In this document: piece by piece, positions 10,666-22,500 of the stretch | Layout of the letters: each line of letters opens with the position of its first letter | How positions within the stretch are numbered: position 1 is the first letter of the stretch | Origin: Globisporangium splendens | Taxonomy: Eukaryota; Oomycota; Peronosporomycetes; Pythiales; Pythiaceae | Assembly: GCA_006386115.1 (NCBI GenBank) | Contig: VFIW01000187.1 | Span: forward strand, 1-32,334 | DNA: 32,334 nt | Direction: 5' to 3' | Position numbers and translations under genes: made by a program | Notes under the pieces: model-generated | What the model was told of the DNA's origin: nothing | What the model saw: the letters and a program-made list of their open reading frames with translations, nothing else | Database searches by the model: none

Positions 10666-13600
10666 TTAAATCACAAATTTGTTGAGCACGTGGCGGCATT
10701 TCCAATACAAGTCGAGCGTCTTGGTCTCGATGCGCGCGAGGTTTGCGAGCATACGCACGACTTCGTCCGTACACAGCGATGACGACGCAGATCGCAATTG
10801 GGTTGCGATCTTCTCGTCCACAGCCTAAACAAGAACAACAGGTTGTGCATGTGAGTTGCAAAACGTAGGCAAGTAAGTCGAAGACGGAACCAAGCCAAAG
10901 CAACTTGTAGCAAATGCAAGCGTACCGCTGCGAGAGCCATTGTCTCCTCTATGGACTCGCGGAAATCCGCAGTCTCGAGCGACAATGCTGTAAACACGTC
11001 GTTCAGCGGCATGGACATATCTTCATGACCAGGCGAGCGAGGCACGCCCTCCACCAGCAACGCGCGCATCTAGCGTAAGGTACAACATGCTCATAACAAT
11101 CAGACCAACTATCATTTTACCAACAACAAAACAAGCAAACATTGTCGTACCGCAGACAGATCTTCGTGGTCGGAGCACTGCAACACGATCTCCAGGGGTC
11201 TCAGCAACTCGCCATCCATGAGAATCGTGCCCTCGGCGAGTGCAAAGCGCAGCACAATGACGTTTCCCGAGCATGTTTGCATTCCGATCCAGAATTTGCC
11301 ACCACCACCTCGCTGGCTTCGACAGGATGCACGCACGCGTAGGGCTTCACTTGACGGCAGCTGCATCACTTGGAGGACGATCGCGACCACGCTGTCGACA
11401 TGGAGCTCTTGGAACGCACATGCTGGGAATACCATCGTGAAGCGCAACGGCGGTACGAGCTCGCCATGAGAATGAGACTGCTGTTGCGCATCTCGCCACC
11501 GAAGGCTCGCAAAACTGGGGAGCTCGTCCCAATGCGTCGAAAGTGCTGACCACAACTGACAACCAGGCAGCAGCGCGAATTCTCCAGAGTGCTGCGCTTT
11601 GCTGTCGGAAGCACGCTGAGAAACAGCGCTCGATAGCAGCGGATCCTGGTCCTGACGGAACGCCGTGCGGATCGCCGTGTGGCTCATGGGGATCTCTCGT
11701 TCCTCCAGGATGTCGCTGAGCCGCACGAGATGGAACGCCTGATCGTGTACCAACGGGATGGCGAACGAGAACAACGGCGCACTCTGTGATTCCTCATTCC
11801 CCCATTCATTGACCAGGTTGCCTGGCTGGAACACTAGGCTGCATGACACCAGCAGCACACCGTCCTCGTGATGTGCCAAAGTATCTTTGGGAAGTTGCAA
11901 CACTTTCTCACCGCCGAGCGCTCGGGTGCAACGATCTTCGAGCGGAAACACGAACGTGGCTACCTGCTGACTCCGCAAGCGAACACGCACCGACACGAGC
12001 CTACACAACAAACAAAACAGGACCATTGCACATGCTTTCAACACCTAACAATCATATACGCGATGTAATGTGAGGTCTGTGGTTTGCTTCGTACCAGCAT
12101 GAGAGGGAGTGAACACTGCCGGGCTTGTTGACATGGATCCGACACGTCAGTTGCAACGCTTTGCTGTGCGCAAACGCACCAGTAGGGACCACAGTGAGAC
12201 TCAGTTTGCATTGACAAATAGATTGGATGCCTCCTGCACGTGTACACAATTCCACCACAACCATGGCAGCAACAGCATTTGCTTAGTTCGCTTTGTCCTC
12301 CACGATGAAGATGTTGTTGATACGTACCCTGCGCGGCGACATGTCGTTGAAGTTGCAGCGCAGCGTGCATGGTGCCGAGATGCACGTCCAGCTGGTCCGA
12401 CTGTGCGCGTAGCTTCTCCACCGCCGTCGAGACGTTTGCGATTCGCTGGAGAAGAAATTTGATGCGCGTTTCGTTGCTGTTGGTGTCCAACCTGTGGCTG
12501 CCAGTCGTCCTTGTGATCGCATTTGATGTGTCGGATGACGAGAGCTCAAGGACACGCGCAATGATCTCCTGGACTCGCTGACGATCCATCGACAACACGC
12601 GACCAGACGCAAACACACACGTGAGCGCCTGATCACTCTCGTGCACCGCGATGGCCACGATTCCCTACAGAAAAGCACCATTTGCACACAGTAGGTCAGT
12701 GAACATCAACACTCCATGAGCACCGCAGCGACTTTTATACCGGTGGCAACGGCAGCTTGACAGAGAAATCTGGCAGTGCATGCAGCTGAGTAGCACTCTT
12801 GCCTTCGTCATTGTTCTTTGTCGCTCGCTGCAGTACAACATCGCTTGCTCGAAATGCGTACGTGGTGCCTCGTGCACAATACACAAAGCACCCGAGCCAG
12901 TGCACAAACACGAGCAATTGGATCGGTGCTGCCAGTTGGACACTCGGGAGTCCTGTAAGTGGAAGCGCTGGTGGAAGGTGGCGCTTGTTCAGCGGCGGCT
13001 GTTGTATCAGATACGCGCATCCATCGGCGCCAACGACGAGGATTCCGTGAACGTTGCTTGACAGAGAGCCCCCTGACACACTCGAGAATGGCACGATGAA
13101 CTGCACACGCTGCCCAATGTCCACCAGCGTCCCTGTGCATGTAGCTGACGCTGTCACGTTGTTGCTTATCTGCTCGCTCGAATCACTGCGAGGCATGTGG
13201 GTTAGGACGAAGCGAACGGCGCCATCCACATCGCCCTGAAGCACCAACACGCTGGCTTGCGTGGGGTGGCGGCTGTCAGTCTCTGGGGAGAGCCACTGCA
13301 AGAGCGCGTGGTTCACTGGCTGCTGACCATCAAGGACGAGTGCACACGTCGATTGTTCAGCTTCCAGCGCGTCGAGCTCGACTGCTGCGGCAGTGTTGGT
13401 GTTTCTCACCGCGTGGCCTGGAGGACTCCACACAAGCGTCGTGGGCGCGAGTATGCTTGTGAATACCGCGATACTACTGCCATTGCGTCGATGATGGTGC
13501 GCAATGGTTTGCACACCCGGCAATGTGAGCACGAGTTCCATTGGACACGCATCCGGGCTGTCAAGCGATTCGAAAAAGAACATGAGCAGACGCATATACA

Positions 13601-14074
13601 TACAATGCGTAAGAAAACACACACTTACTCAGTGGAAAATGCGTCCGTTGCGTTTTGCGGCAACACGAGCGGATGCAGAGCTCCAACGGGTTTGGTCGGC
13701 AGCGTCACGCGCCAGATGTGCCCATCGGCGACGGCGACGAGAAGCTGACGCTGCACGCTGTCATTGTCGTGACTCGAGCGAATTGCGCACACATCGACGA
13801 CCGGCACGGGCGAGCGAATCACACACTACACACATTATAACTCCATTAGCACCTTAAGTTGTCAGGCGCACACAGCAAGTGGACGCCAAACCTGGATCGC
13901 GCCATTCACGATGCAGTGCACGAGTGTCGCGCGCAATCTCACGGCTGCGCACAGCTGCTGCTTATCTCCGTTTGTCGCGCTGTCCAGCGCTACAATGCAC
14001 GGCCGTCGGTCGGTCACGCGCGCCAACTGAGCAGCATATTGCACACCCTTGCCGGCCGGATCGTCCATTGCCAT
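10666..14074 (-). CDS. FAAP100-like Fanconi anaemia core complex protein
   Basis: Eight exons, complement(join(10666..10824,10926..11069,11151..12000,12095..12233,12328..12664,12741..13557,13629..13825,13892..14074)); every phase closes, giving 941 residues. The first 430 residues are beta-strand-rich with propeller-like repeats (QLLVAVADGHIWRV, GILVVGADGCAYLIQ, LTCVFASGRVLSM). A coiled coil follows (about 466-508, starting IKFLLQRIANVSTAVEKL), then beta-sandwich segments and a short helical C-terminus. The order and several local patterns match FAAP100: the coil after the propeller, VSCSLVF followed by a FSFAIPL strand, RPLEIVLQ, and a final LDLYWKCRHVL helix. FAAP100 pairs with FANCB to hold the FANCL ubiquitin ligase in interstrand crosslink repair. 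Human FAAP100 is about 880 residues. The call rests on remembered family patterns at low identity; FANCB is the main alternative. It shares a 395-bp divergent promoter with the F-box/DUSP gene. Confidence 0.6.
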
Positions 14075-14469
14075 GGGCAAGCGCAACACAAATATGGCGC
14101 CAAAGGCTCATTTCTAACTGGAGCACAAATTTGTCGCTAAAACAACGGACGCTAACTCGTCTTTTCATTAAATAACACTTCTCAGTGCGTTTGAAGAGAG
14201 TGTTTGTCAGATTTGCTAATTCGTACCATCTGCCTTCAAATGACCTTTTCGGTGCTTGTTGTTGGAATGCGTGTCAGATTCGTGCTTTCAAGCCTGATCG
14301 CTAATTCGTACCTCCAAGCGTTCAAACAACTCTTTTCAGTGCATTCTACGTGAGTGAAGGTCTTCCATGTCCCCTTCCCAGAGCGCCGCAACATTGACGC
14401 TCTTCAGCAGCCCAAGAGCTCTTTTCGAAGCTAGCCCACCATTCGTTGACATTCGGTGCGTCCGTCCCC
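14075..14469. promoter_or_regulatory. 395-bp bidirectional promoter, FAAP100-like / F-box-DUSP
   Basis: The start codons of two divergent genes lie 395 bp apart, so this spacer must hold both promoters and 5' UTRs. It contains three diverged copies of a roughly 40-bp element and no convincing reading frame. No clear Inr/FPR match was found on either strand. Confidence 0.6.
14151..14342 (+). repeat. Three diverged copies of a ~40-bp promoter element
   Basis: Copies lie at 14151-14188, 14215-14255 and 14300-14342. Each starts GCTAAYTCGT (copies 2 and 3 share GCTAATTCGTACC exactly) and ends with a CTTYTCRGTGC-like core, separated by a variable AT-rich or TTCAAA-containing middle. Copies 2 and 3 are also preceded by a GTGTYTGTCAGATT-like stretch, so the underlying unit may be 64-85 bp. 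Confidence 0.6.
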
Positions 14470-15863
14470 ATGGAGCGACTCTCGCTGGGCGTGCTCGCGC
14501 ATCTCTTCGAGCTCCTCACAGCCCGGGACGTCGCGCAGCTCACTGCGACGTGCACGGCGCTGCATCCGCGCGAGCCAATTGTGCAGGACGCCGTCGCGCT
14601 TGTGGTGAAGCATCGGTTTGGTGACGTGCTCGCGTCGCTGCGGGAGGACGACCCGCTGTGGCCCCGATCTGTGCTCGTTCTGCGCGTAGCAGAGGTACTG
14701 ACGCTCAAGAAATGGCTGGGCAGTGCATCCATTCAGTCGTATGAGGATGCGGCGTCTTCGTGCGCGTCGAAGAGCAGCGTCATCGTGAGCAAGGCGTGGT
14801 TCCTGGCGTGGAAGAAACGCAGCCAAGGATACGAGCAGTTCCTGATGCGGTTTCGCCACACGAAGAAGAAGCAGCAGCAGCGCGAGCGACAGCTGCAGAC
14901 GCGCTCCAAGAAAGAGAAGAAGCTTGGGATGTGGACGAACGGCGCGGCTGCTGCCGAAGCACACAAAGTTGTGGATACTGAGGCTGCCGCGACTCGTGAA
15001 GCCGGGGACTTGGTCGTGTGTCAGCACGGAGACCTTCTGCCAGTGCCCTTGTGCGTGGGACGCTCTAAGCGTGTGGTCATCTCCAAGTCCATGTTCACCA
15101 AGATGTCGCTGTATGCGTCTGACCTGCGCGGGTTTCCGTTGTACTCCTCAGACTGCGAGAAGTGTACAGAGGAGAAAGAAGCGAAGGAGCGTGAGGTGGA
15201 GCAGCGCAGGCAGGAGCGCTTTGAATCGCAGATCGCCGGCTCGAATGATCTACTGGATTTACTGCTGCGCAAGTCCGGGTACCCGAACGAGTTATTTTCA
15301 CCCGCGAGCTCTCGGGGCAATACGCACCTGTCACTCCACCATAGCGTCGGCAAGACGTACTTCTTAGTCCCGAAGAAGTGGCTCATCAAGTGGCGCAACT
15401 TTGTTCGCAGCCTTGACAATGCCGGCTACCCGGGACCGATCTTGAACGCCGAGCTCGTGTGTCTCGCGCACCAGCGCAACGTCGTGCCGCCGTACATCAC
15501 CATGTTCCTCTCGGGCTTCTCCATTGAGCAGTCGCTGCAGGCCACGCAAGCGTACGTTTCTCTTCCTATGTTCACATTTGCATGTGATACTTTCTCATCT
15601 AATTGTCCCCTTTGCCTTTTTCAATTGTTTAGACTCGGCACATGCGCGTCTAGGCAGTATGAGATCGTGACTCTGGGCGAGTGGGAGGCGCTGTACGACC
15701 GATATTGCGCCGAGTACGCGGTGGGCTTTGACGTCTTTGATGGCTCGTACCACTGGCAGACCCACGAGTGCAACATTTGCTACTATGGTATGGGTGGCTC
15801 TGGGACGGAAAAACGGCACAATGCGAGTCGCTGAGACTGAAACATAAAGACCTAGACGGGTAA
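14470..15863 (+). CDS. F-box-like and DUSP-domain protein
   Basis: Best model is join(14470..15551,15633..15787,15856..15863), 414 residues. Residues 1-40 (MERLSLGVLAHLFELLTARD..TATCTALH) look like an F-box, which binds SKP1 in SCF ubiquitin ligases. A lysine/glutamine-rich charged stretch follows (about 115-160). The C-terminal part has a DUSP-like segment (about 293-390) with KTYFLVPKKWLIKWRNFV and YEIVTLGEWEALYDRY, a fold best known from ubiquitin-specific proteases. No peptidase Cys or His box is seen, so it is more likely an adaptor than an enzyme. Intron 1 is 81 nt with no in-frame stop. If the last intron (68 nt, GTATGG..CCTAG) is retained, the protein ends at 15834 with a different short tail. 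Its stop faces that of the giant gene 144 bp away. Confidence 0.75.
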
Positions 15864-16007
15864 ATGTACTTATTATGTCGAATGGATCGACCGCATGCCA
15901 CCAATAGAGAGGACACACAATCGGAAAACGCATATCTTACTGGTGGCGCACGCTCGCTGCAATCGTACTTGCGCATCACGTTCTGGTAAGTCTTTGTTGC
16001 CCTCTGT

Positions 16008-19000
16008 CTAGGTCTGTGCCGCGGTCGCATCATCACCGTCACCACGGAGCAATTCATCGTGCAGGCGCTGCTCTGCCGCGTCTTCTTCGTCGTCGTCTTC
16101 AACGAGGTTGGGGAGTCGAATACCCATGGATGGGAATCCGCGCTGTTGCTCTGCCAGCTCTTGCTCCTGGACGAAACCGCAGATGTCCTGCAGACTCTGG
16201 AGAGGGTACCTGTCGCTGCTGTTTGCAAGCTTGAGACGTCGAAACGCGTCGAGCATTGCCGGCACGCTGAAAGACTCGAAGCTTAGCTAGCCGTACCGCG
16301 TCATCTGCGACTCATAGCACGCGTAATTAAACGCTCTGCGCCAGCGCTTGACGACTTCAGCCCTGATGCGCGACTCCAGGATGCCGTCGCGCAAGATCAT
16401 GCCGATACCGAAACACGTGACGGCGACGCACGTCCCGACGAGCAGGATGCTCAAGAGGCTCTTGTTGATGAGCGATTCCTCGTTCATGTCGTTCAAGCGG
16501 ATCATGACGCCGAGCTAGAGTGTGAGAAAGAGCTGCAGTTGCGTCACACTCGCAATGAGGCTGTCCGAGTACTCGCCGTACGGCTGGAAGTACAACAGGA
16601 ACCACATCGTGACAAGACTGAATTCGGGCAAACAATGAGAAAAGGAGCACACAGAGTTGGTGAGAAGACGAAACAAAGTGGGTAGACGACAAGCAGTATG
16701 CACCAGACTGAGAGTGCGAGCAGCACTTGCTCGACGCTTCCATTTTGGACAAACACGATTACACCGCTCAGGAAAAGCTTGCGCGACAAATCGACGACTT
16801 CGAACCACCAGTATGCTTGGGAATCTGTGCACAAATGCAAAATAACAATTCACAAGTCAGCCTTCGCTCCCCAAGCCAATCACACACGAAAGGATATTGC
16901 GTACAGTCGGCGTAAATGAATCCCAGACGCGCTTCCACTGTGGAATCCTAGAAGTTCGCAACACCAGCGAGCATGCGTTAGTCGGTCGAAATTTCGCGAA
17001 ACGTGAGATACCTGCATTTGCCTTCAGGTTTTTGCGCTTCATGAATTTCGCGAGCTCTTCGTCCTGCACGTCAATGCTGTCCATGTCAGGGACGCAGACG
17101 CCATCTTCGGCGTACTGTTGTAGCACTTCCTTGAGCCATTTATTGCGCAGCTTTCTGCATTGCGGTTTGCGCAGCAACCGCAGCCGCTCAGCGACACCGC
17201 GGTCTTGCGCTAATCGAATCAAGACCCAGAAGAAGAACGGGATCCCAACGACCCAGACGACACCCGCCATCGCGATGACACCAAAGACTGCCCACGTCGA
17301 GTTGTAGCACACAATGCGTCTGTCGACGACTAGGTACCGTGTGTCGCCGACCTCCTGGCAGTTGAAGATCATCAAGATGGTCTTCGAGACGGTCGGGTAC
17401 AAGAACAGCGCAACCCAGCAATAGAGCTTCAGGCATTTGTTGCGGTACGTGAGGTAGTTCATGCGCAGCTTCACACGCGCCTGCCACACGCGGAGATTGC
17501 TTCGGATCGTGCGCTCGAGGATCTTGCCGCTCAGCACGATCTTCGTCGTCGGGCATTGCGCGTGGATCGACCGAAAGAGACCAAGTTTCGGCGTCTTCAC
17601 CTGGGACATCCCGAATTCGCGCTTGAGTCGGCGAGTCTCGGTCTTGACCGTCAGTGCACTGGTGCGACGATGCGCTGGGTCATCTGCTGCAGGCATTGGT
17701 GCGGATGCGTTGTTACGAAGCCCCTCCCGACCTCTCCACCACGCTTTCACGAGCACAATGGGATTCATACTCGCGTCATCGTTCCGCACTTTTTCGCCTT
17801 CGAGCACAGGCAGACCACACTTGAGGCAATTCCGAGGAATCAACAGCAGTTTGGCGCTGTAGCTTCGCATGCCAGCGTAGAAATACGCCGTGATCACGAA
17901 CAGTGTCACGACGACGAGCAGCACTGTCACACTACACGATTGCAAAATCATACACATCGCAACGTCAAATGGAGCCACGGATATCCAAAAGCACAAGAAG
18001 CGTACGTGAAGTCGAAGTAGAAGGTCGTCGAGATCACGCAGTCGATGCCAGCAATCGCAACGAGATCCTGACGTAAATATCGACGGCAGAGGCAGCAATC
18101 GCAATCGAACATGCAACGTTAGTCTCGTCCATCCTGCAGTGGTCCCAATTGCAAATGGAATATGTCACTCCACAGTACCAGATTGAATTGCTGGGAAGCA
18201 TTCATGATGCGTTGAATGTCGGGAGACCATTTGATCACAAACGAGTCGCGGAAATTGCCAAAGATCTGGAAAAAGCCGATGAAGATCTTGAATTTGCCCG
18301 GCTTGATCGGAAATTGGCGCGATGTGGGTTCAACCTCGATCCCAAACAGCACTTTTGCGTTTTTCTTCTTGGTCTTTTCCCTGAACCGGTTCCTGAATTG
18401 CTCAAAACGGGATTGAACGACCACGGATTGCCGCCGGTATTGCTCTCTCGCGACCTGGATCACGCTTTGCCGTCGTTTGATCAATTATGGAGGCTTGAGA
18501 CGGCGATCGGCCTCAGCTTTCTGGAGGAGAGCAATTTCGGTTAGGTCGCGCAAGTAGTATCGGACCGCAGCCACCGCCGCGACGGCACCAAGGACAATGA
18601 AAATCGGGATCACAAAGTTCTGCCACCGGATCGACTCGCGCACTTCAGCATTTGCTTTGTCGCAAGCTGTATTATTGAAACGTAGGTGGAAGCAAAAGTT
18701 TTGAGTCATAATGCAAAACAGACAGAAACAACAAGATACACGAGCAATAACTCACGCAGGCAAGAGTTGTCTTTTTGTATCGATCGGCGCAGACCGAGCA
18801 AATTGCGAGGTCGTATCCTTCAGCGCACGAGCTATTTGCTGGCTGCGTCGATTGCAGCTCCACCGTGATATCGGACTGGCAAGCTCCCGCGACCTACATC
18901 CATCATAAATGTTACGTTTTCGGTCCATCAAGATTGCGTTTCAGGACTCCAGCGTTACCTAGACTCGGAAAGAAAGATATGGACAAGAAGCGTACCTCGC

Positions 19001-19565
19001 AAGCATAAAATGCCTTGCCCGCGACGCAAGAAAACGTACGATCCGCTGACCAGTACTTGTTGAACTCACTCGACGTCGCACAGGAATGCAGCACATCCGA
19101 GAGGTTCATGCCCGGTTCCGCATACGGCTTGCACGGGTCGTCGCTTTTCCACTGTGACGGATCGCAGTTGCGAATCTGCTTGGATTGCGACGCCGTGAAC
19201 AAGTAATAACCCTCCGTTGTGCGCGGCGACGTGGTTCCGTACTCGACACCGAGGACCTCGGTGGCGCGACGCACCATCATGTTGCATTGCGCACCAGTCG
19301 GACAATTGTAACAACGGAATCCGTCCATGCTGGAGTATGGATACGACGCACGATTAGCATGTAAATTAGCCGACAATTGTACGCGTCTGGATCAATCGCA
19401 GCTCCATTCTTGCGAAAAAGCAGCAGAGAGCGTACCTGTACTTGTTCTTGGGCATCGAGAGCATTTGTTGCTGGGAAGAAGAAAGACACAAAGCACACGC
19501 ACGGTTAGTGCCCCCACAAATTCAGATATTCACCTACTATTTCCAAGTAAGTCCACCAACTTACT
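16008..19565 (-). other. Cysteine collar and polytopic membrane region with disabling changes
   Basis: After the beta-helix come KCSRC and GFRCYNCPTGAQC (growth-factor-receptor-like cysteine collar), then AICSVCADRYKK and CDKANAEVRESIRW. Hydrophobic helices follow: FVIPIFIVLGAVAAVAAV, FKIFIGFFQIFGNF, the TVTVLLVVVTLFVI region, CLKLYCWVALFLYPTV, STWAVFGVIAMAGVVWVVG, LSRKLFLSGVIVF, LVTMWFLLYFQPYGEYSD and SILLVGTCVAVTCFGIGMI. The layout resembles the TRP-like tails of large oomycete and slime-mould surface proteins. A frame break (19436-19470) and stops TAA (18485-18487), TAG (16515-16517) and TAG (16287-16289) lie in the expected frame. The final TAG at 16008 closes an acidic tail (EDDDEEDAAEQ). 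Confidence 0.7.
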
Positions 19566-22500
19566 CATTGTCAGTCGAGAACCCAGGTTCACACGGAAGC
19601 ACCTGCACGTTGGTCGAGAACGAAATGCCTTTTTCGTTTCGTGGCAGCGCGCACGTCATTTTGAGCTCATACGTTTCGTTCTTTGGCTCGGTCTTGAACG
19701 TCGCGTCTTTATACAGGATAATACCCGCACTTGCAGCCGTGTAATCGTGCGGCTTGAAATCCAGTCGGCTGCTATTCGTGCCGTCCTTTGCGAGAGGCGT
19801 GACGATGCATTCCGTCTCCGTGTCTAGCGCTTCGATTTGTCCGTAGAGGTCAATCGCTTTGAGCCGAGGCCACACGAACTGCGTCTCGGAGATGCTGCGA
19901 TTCAGTGATTCTAGTGGTTTGAGCGATTCTTCGTCAGGAGGTTCCAGCACAGCGATCCCGCTGTACACGACGCTCGGCCACCACATTACTTGGACATCCC
20001 TCGTGTTCGTCGCCACGTCATAGAGCGAATTGTTAACCATAACACACGATATGCATGGATCTCGCACGACAACAGTTTCTGCATCTTCGAAGGTGTGCCA
20101 GAAGATGCACCCACCGCTTGGAGCGACATTCGAGTCGCAAGTGACCTCACTCGTGGTGATGTTCTTGATCACCTCGTAGTAGAATGCACCACCGCGAAGA
20201 CGCGCGTTATTGTTTGCGAGTTGACTGTTGGCAAACAACGCAACCTTTGCCGTTTCGACGAAGACAGCACCCCCGTAAGTCGCAGAGTTGACGGTAAACG
20301 TTGACATTGTCGCGTTCATGCTGGCCGTGTCCGTGACGTAGATGGCTCCACCGCCCAGCAGTGCGCGGTTCGCCGAAAACGTGATTCCACTAAGTGTCAC
20401 TTTGCTCGAATCGCCAGCGGAGATCCCACCACCATTCTCGGCTTCGTTGCGCTCGAACGTCGGCGTTCCTTCGATGGTGACGGTCGCTGTGATCGCCGTC
20501 GCGACAGCACCACCGAACTGGTCAGCACTATTGCCCGAAAAGGACGTCGCTCCACCAATCGCAACCGTGCTGTTTCGGTCGGCGAAAATCGCGCCACCTG
20601 TCACTGCCGTGTTGTTGACAAACCGGCAATCCTGGATACCCACGTGTCCATCGGCGGACGCGATTCCACCACCGCCTTCGTTTTTTCCCGTGGTCGAGAT
20701 CCCGCCATTCAATGCGTACAATGAGCCCACAGTGTTCAAGAACGCATCCCGACCAACGTACACGCCTGGGAGACAACAACATCGTTTTGTTTATCGAACA
20801 GTGCTTAAAAAGCTAGCTCAAGGGAATTTGAAGAAGCAAAACGTACCACAGCCTTGGCCCTTGGCCATGTTGCCCGTGATCACACTCGACTCAATGGTTG
20901 CGCCGGCGTAATCCCCCGTGTCAAGGTAGATGCCGCCCCCGGAATCATCAGCGACGTTGTCGACAACGGACGAATCCACAACAAACACCTGCGACGAGTC
21001 TTGAACATAGATTCCGCCGCCATAACTGTTGGACACTGAAACATAACAAAAACGCATTCGATCAGTTAGTTCTCCGGCATCTACGCATCAGAACGTTAAC
21101 AGGTCACCAAATTTCTAGCGTACCACTGGCGCGTACGAAAGACGACTCGAGGTGCACTTCGGCGCCACTTCCAGTCACAAACACACTGCCGCCAGCTTCT
21201 TTTGCTTGATTGTTGGAAAATTCCGATCGTTGAATGTACATAACCGCACTACTGTCGACACACGCACCACCGCCCGACTCGGCACTGCCACTAGTCAGCG
21301 TCACGTTCGCAAGTGTCATCTCCGTGTTTTCTCCACTGATAAACACAAGGTGACCACGGTGGATGGTGGCATTGAAATCCTGATTCGCGCGCTCGGCTTG
21401 GTACGCAGCACCGCCCATGAGTTTGGCAAATACGTCTCTCCATATAGATGTAAACCGACTCGTATCGCCCGTGACACACGAGTCATCGAGGTTTGCCGTG
21501 GATTCAGCATCAACGGCGATGGAACCACCATAAAGCGCTCGATTGTGCATGAACAAGCTCTCGGAGAGCAGCAGTGTCGACTTGGAATGCGCGTACACGC
21601 CACCACCAATCCCAGATTCGCTCTGGGCCGCGCGATTCTCGAGCACGAGTAGCTCAGTTCCCGTGAACGTCGATGTGGTCGTGACAAACACGCCGCCACC
21701 CTGCTGCAATGCAGTATTGTTGTAAACGACGCTCTCGTGCATTTCAGCGTGCGACGCGATGCTGCTTGTACTCTCGATGCTCAGCGCGGCGCCACCACTG
21801 CGTGCAATGTTTTCCGTAAAGCTGCACAATGTGAGAATCGTCGAGTTCGCACCGGCAATCGCGATGCCACCCCCCGACTGGCTTGGTTCTTCGAGACTGC
21901 GATCGACGCGATTCGAACCATTCCTTTTCCTGTAACGAACACTCCGTACCTTTACCGTTCGCGGTAATGCCACGCGTGATGAGAAAACCAGCAATCTCAC
22001 ACACATCGACACACTCGATCAGTGCATTGACGCCATTTTCTGAAGCGTCCGCGACAGAGTTGGCATCCAAGAGGGACCTTGTCGCTGCAATGTTCTGGTT
22101 CAATTGCGTGACTGAAACAGGAGAAGTTTTCGTTGTGCTACTCAGATAGAGCCCACCTCCCGTTTTCGCACTATTAAACTGCACCGTGACGTTCGAGTGC
22201 TGCATCGATGCGTGCTGCACTGCAATACCACCGCCTGCTTGACTCGCGATGTTCCATTCGACAAGCGAGTCTTCGAGTACACAAGTAGCGTTTTCACCGA
22301 AATACACGCCACCACCAAGACGCACTGCACTTGCATTCTGAATCAAGCCATTCGAGATCGTGCACCGTACCGCGTTCTCCGACGCAAGTCCACCGCCACT
22401 GTCTTTGGCAAGCCCGTTTGTGACTCGGAATGCATTCACTGACGAATCCGTGCCGCTAATGAAGACGCCACCACCGAGGCTAGTGGCTTCATTGCCTAGG

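Noticed and set aside
15864..16007. Further plus-strand exon of the DUSP gene with a GTAAGT donor near 15,987
   Set aside because: It would have to run into the well-supported 3' end of the giant gene on the other strand, and no domain is gained.
16008..19565. Reassigned stop codons (TAA/TAG read as sense) as explanation for the three internal stops
   Set aside because: The myosin and GPR180-like genes end at TAG, the FAAP100-like gene at TAA, and the giant gene itself at a final TAG, so these codons act as stops in this genome.
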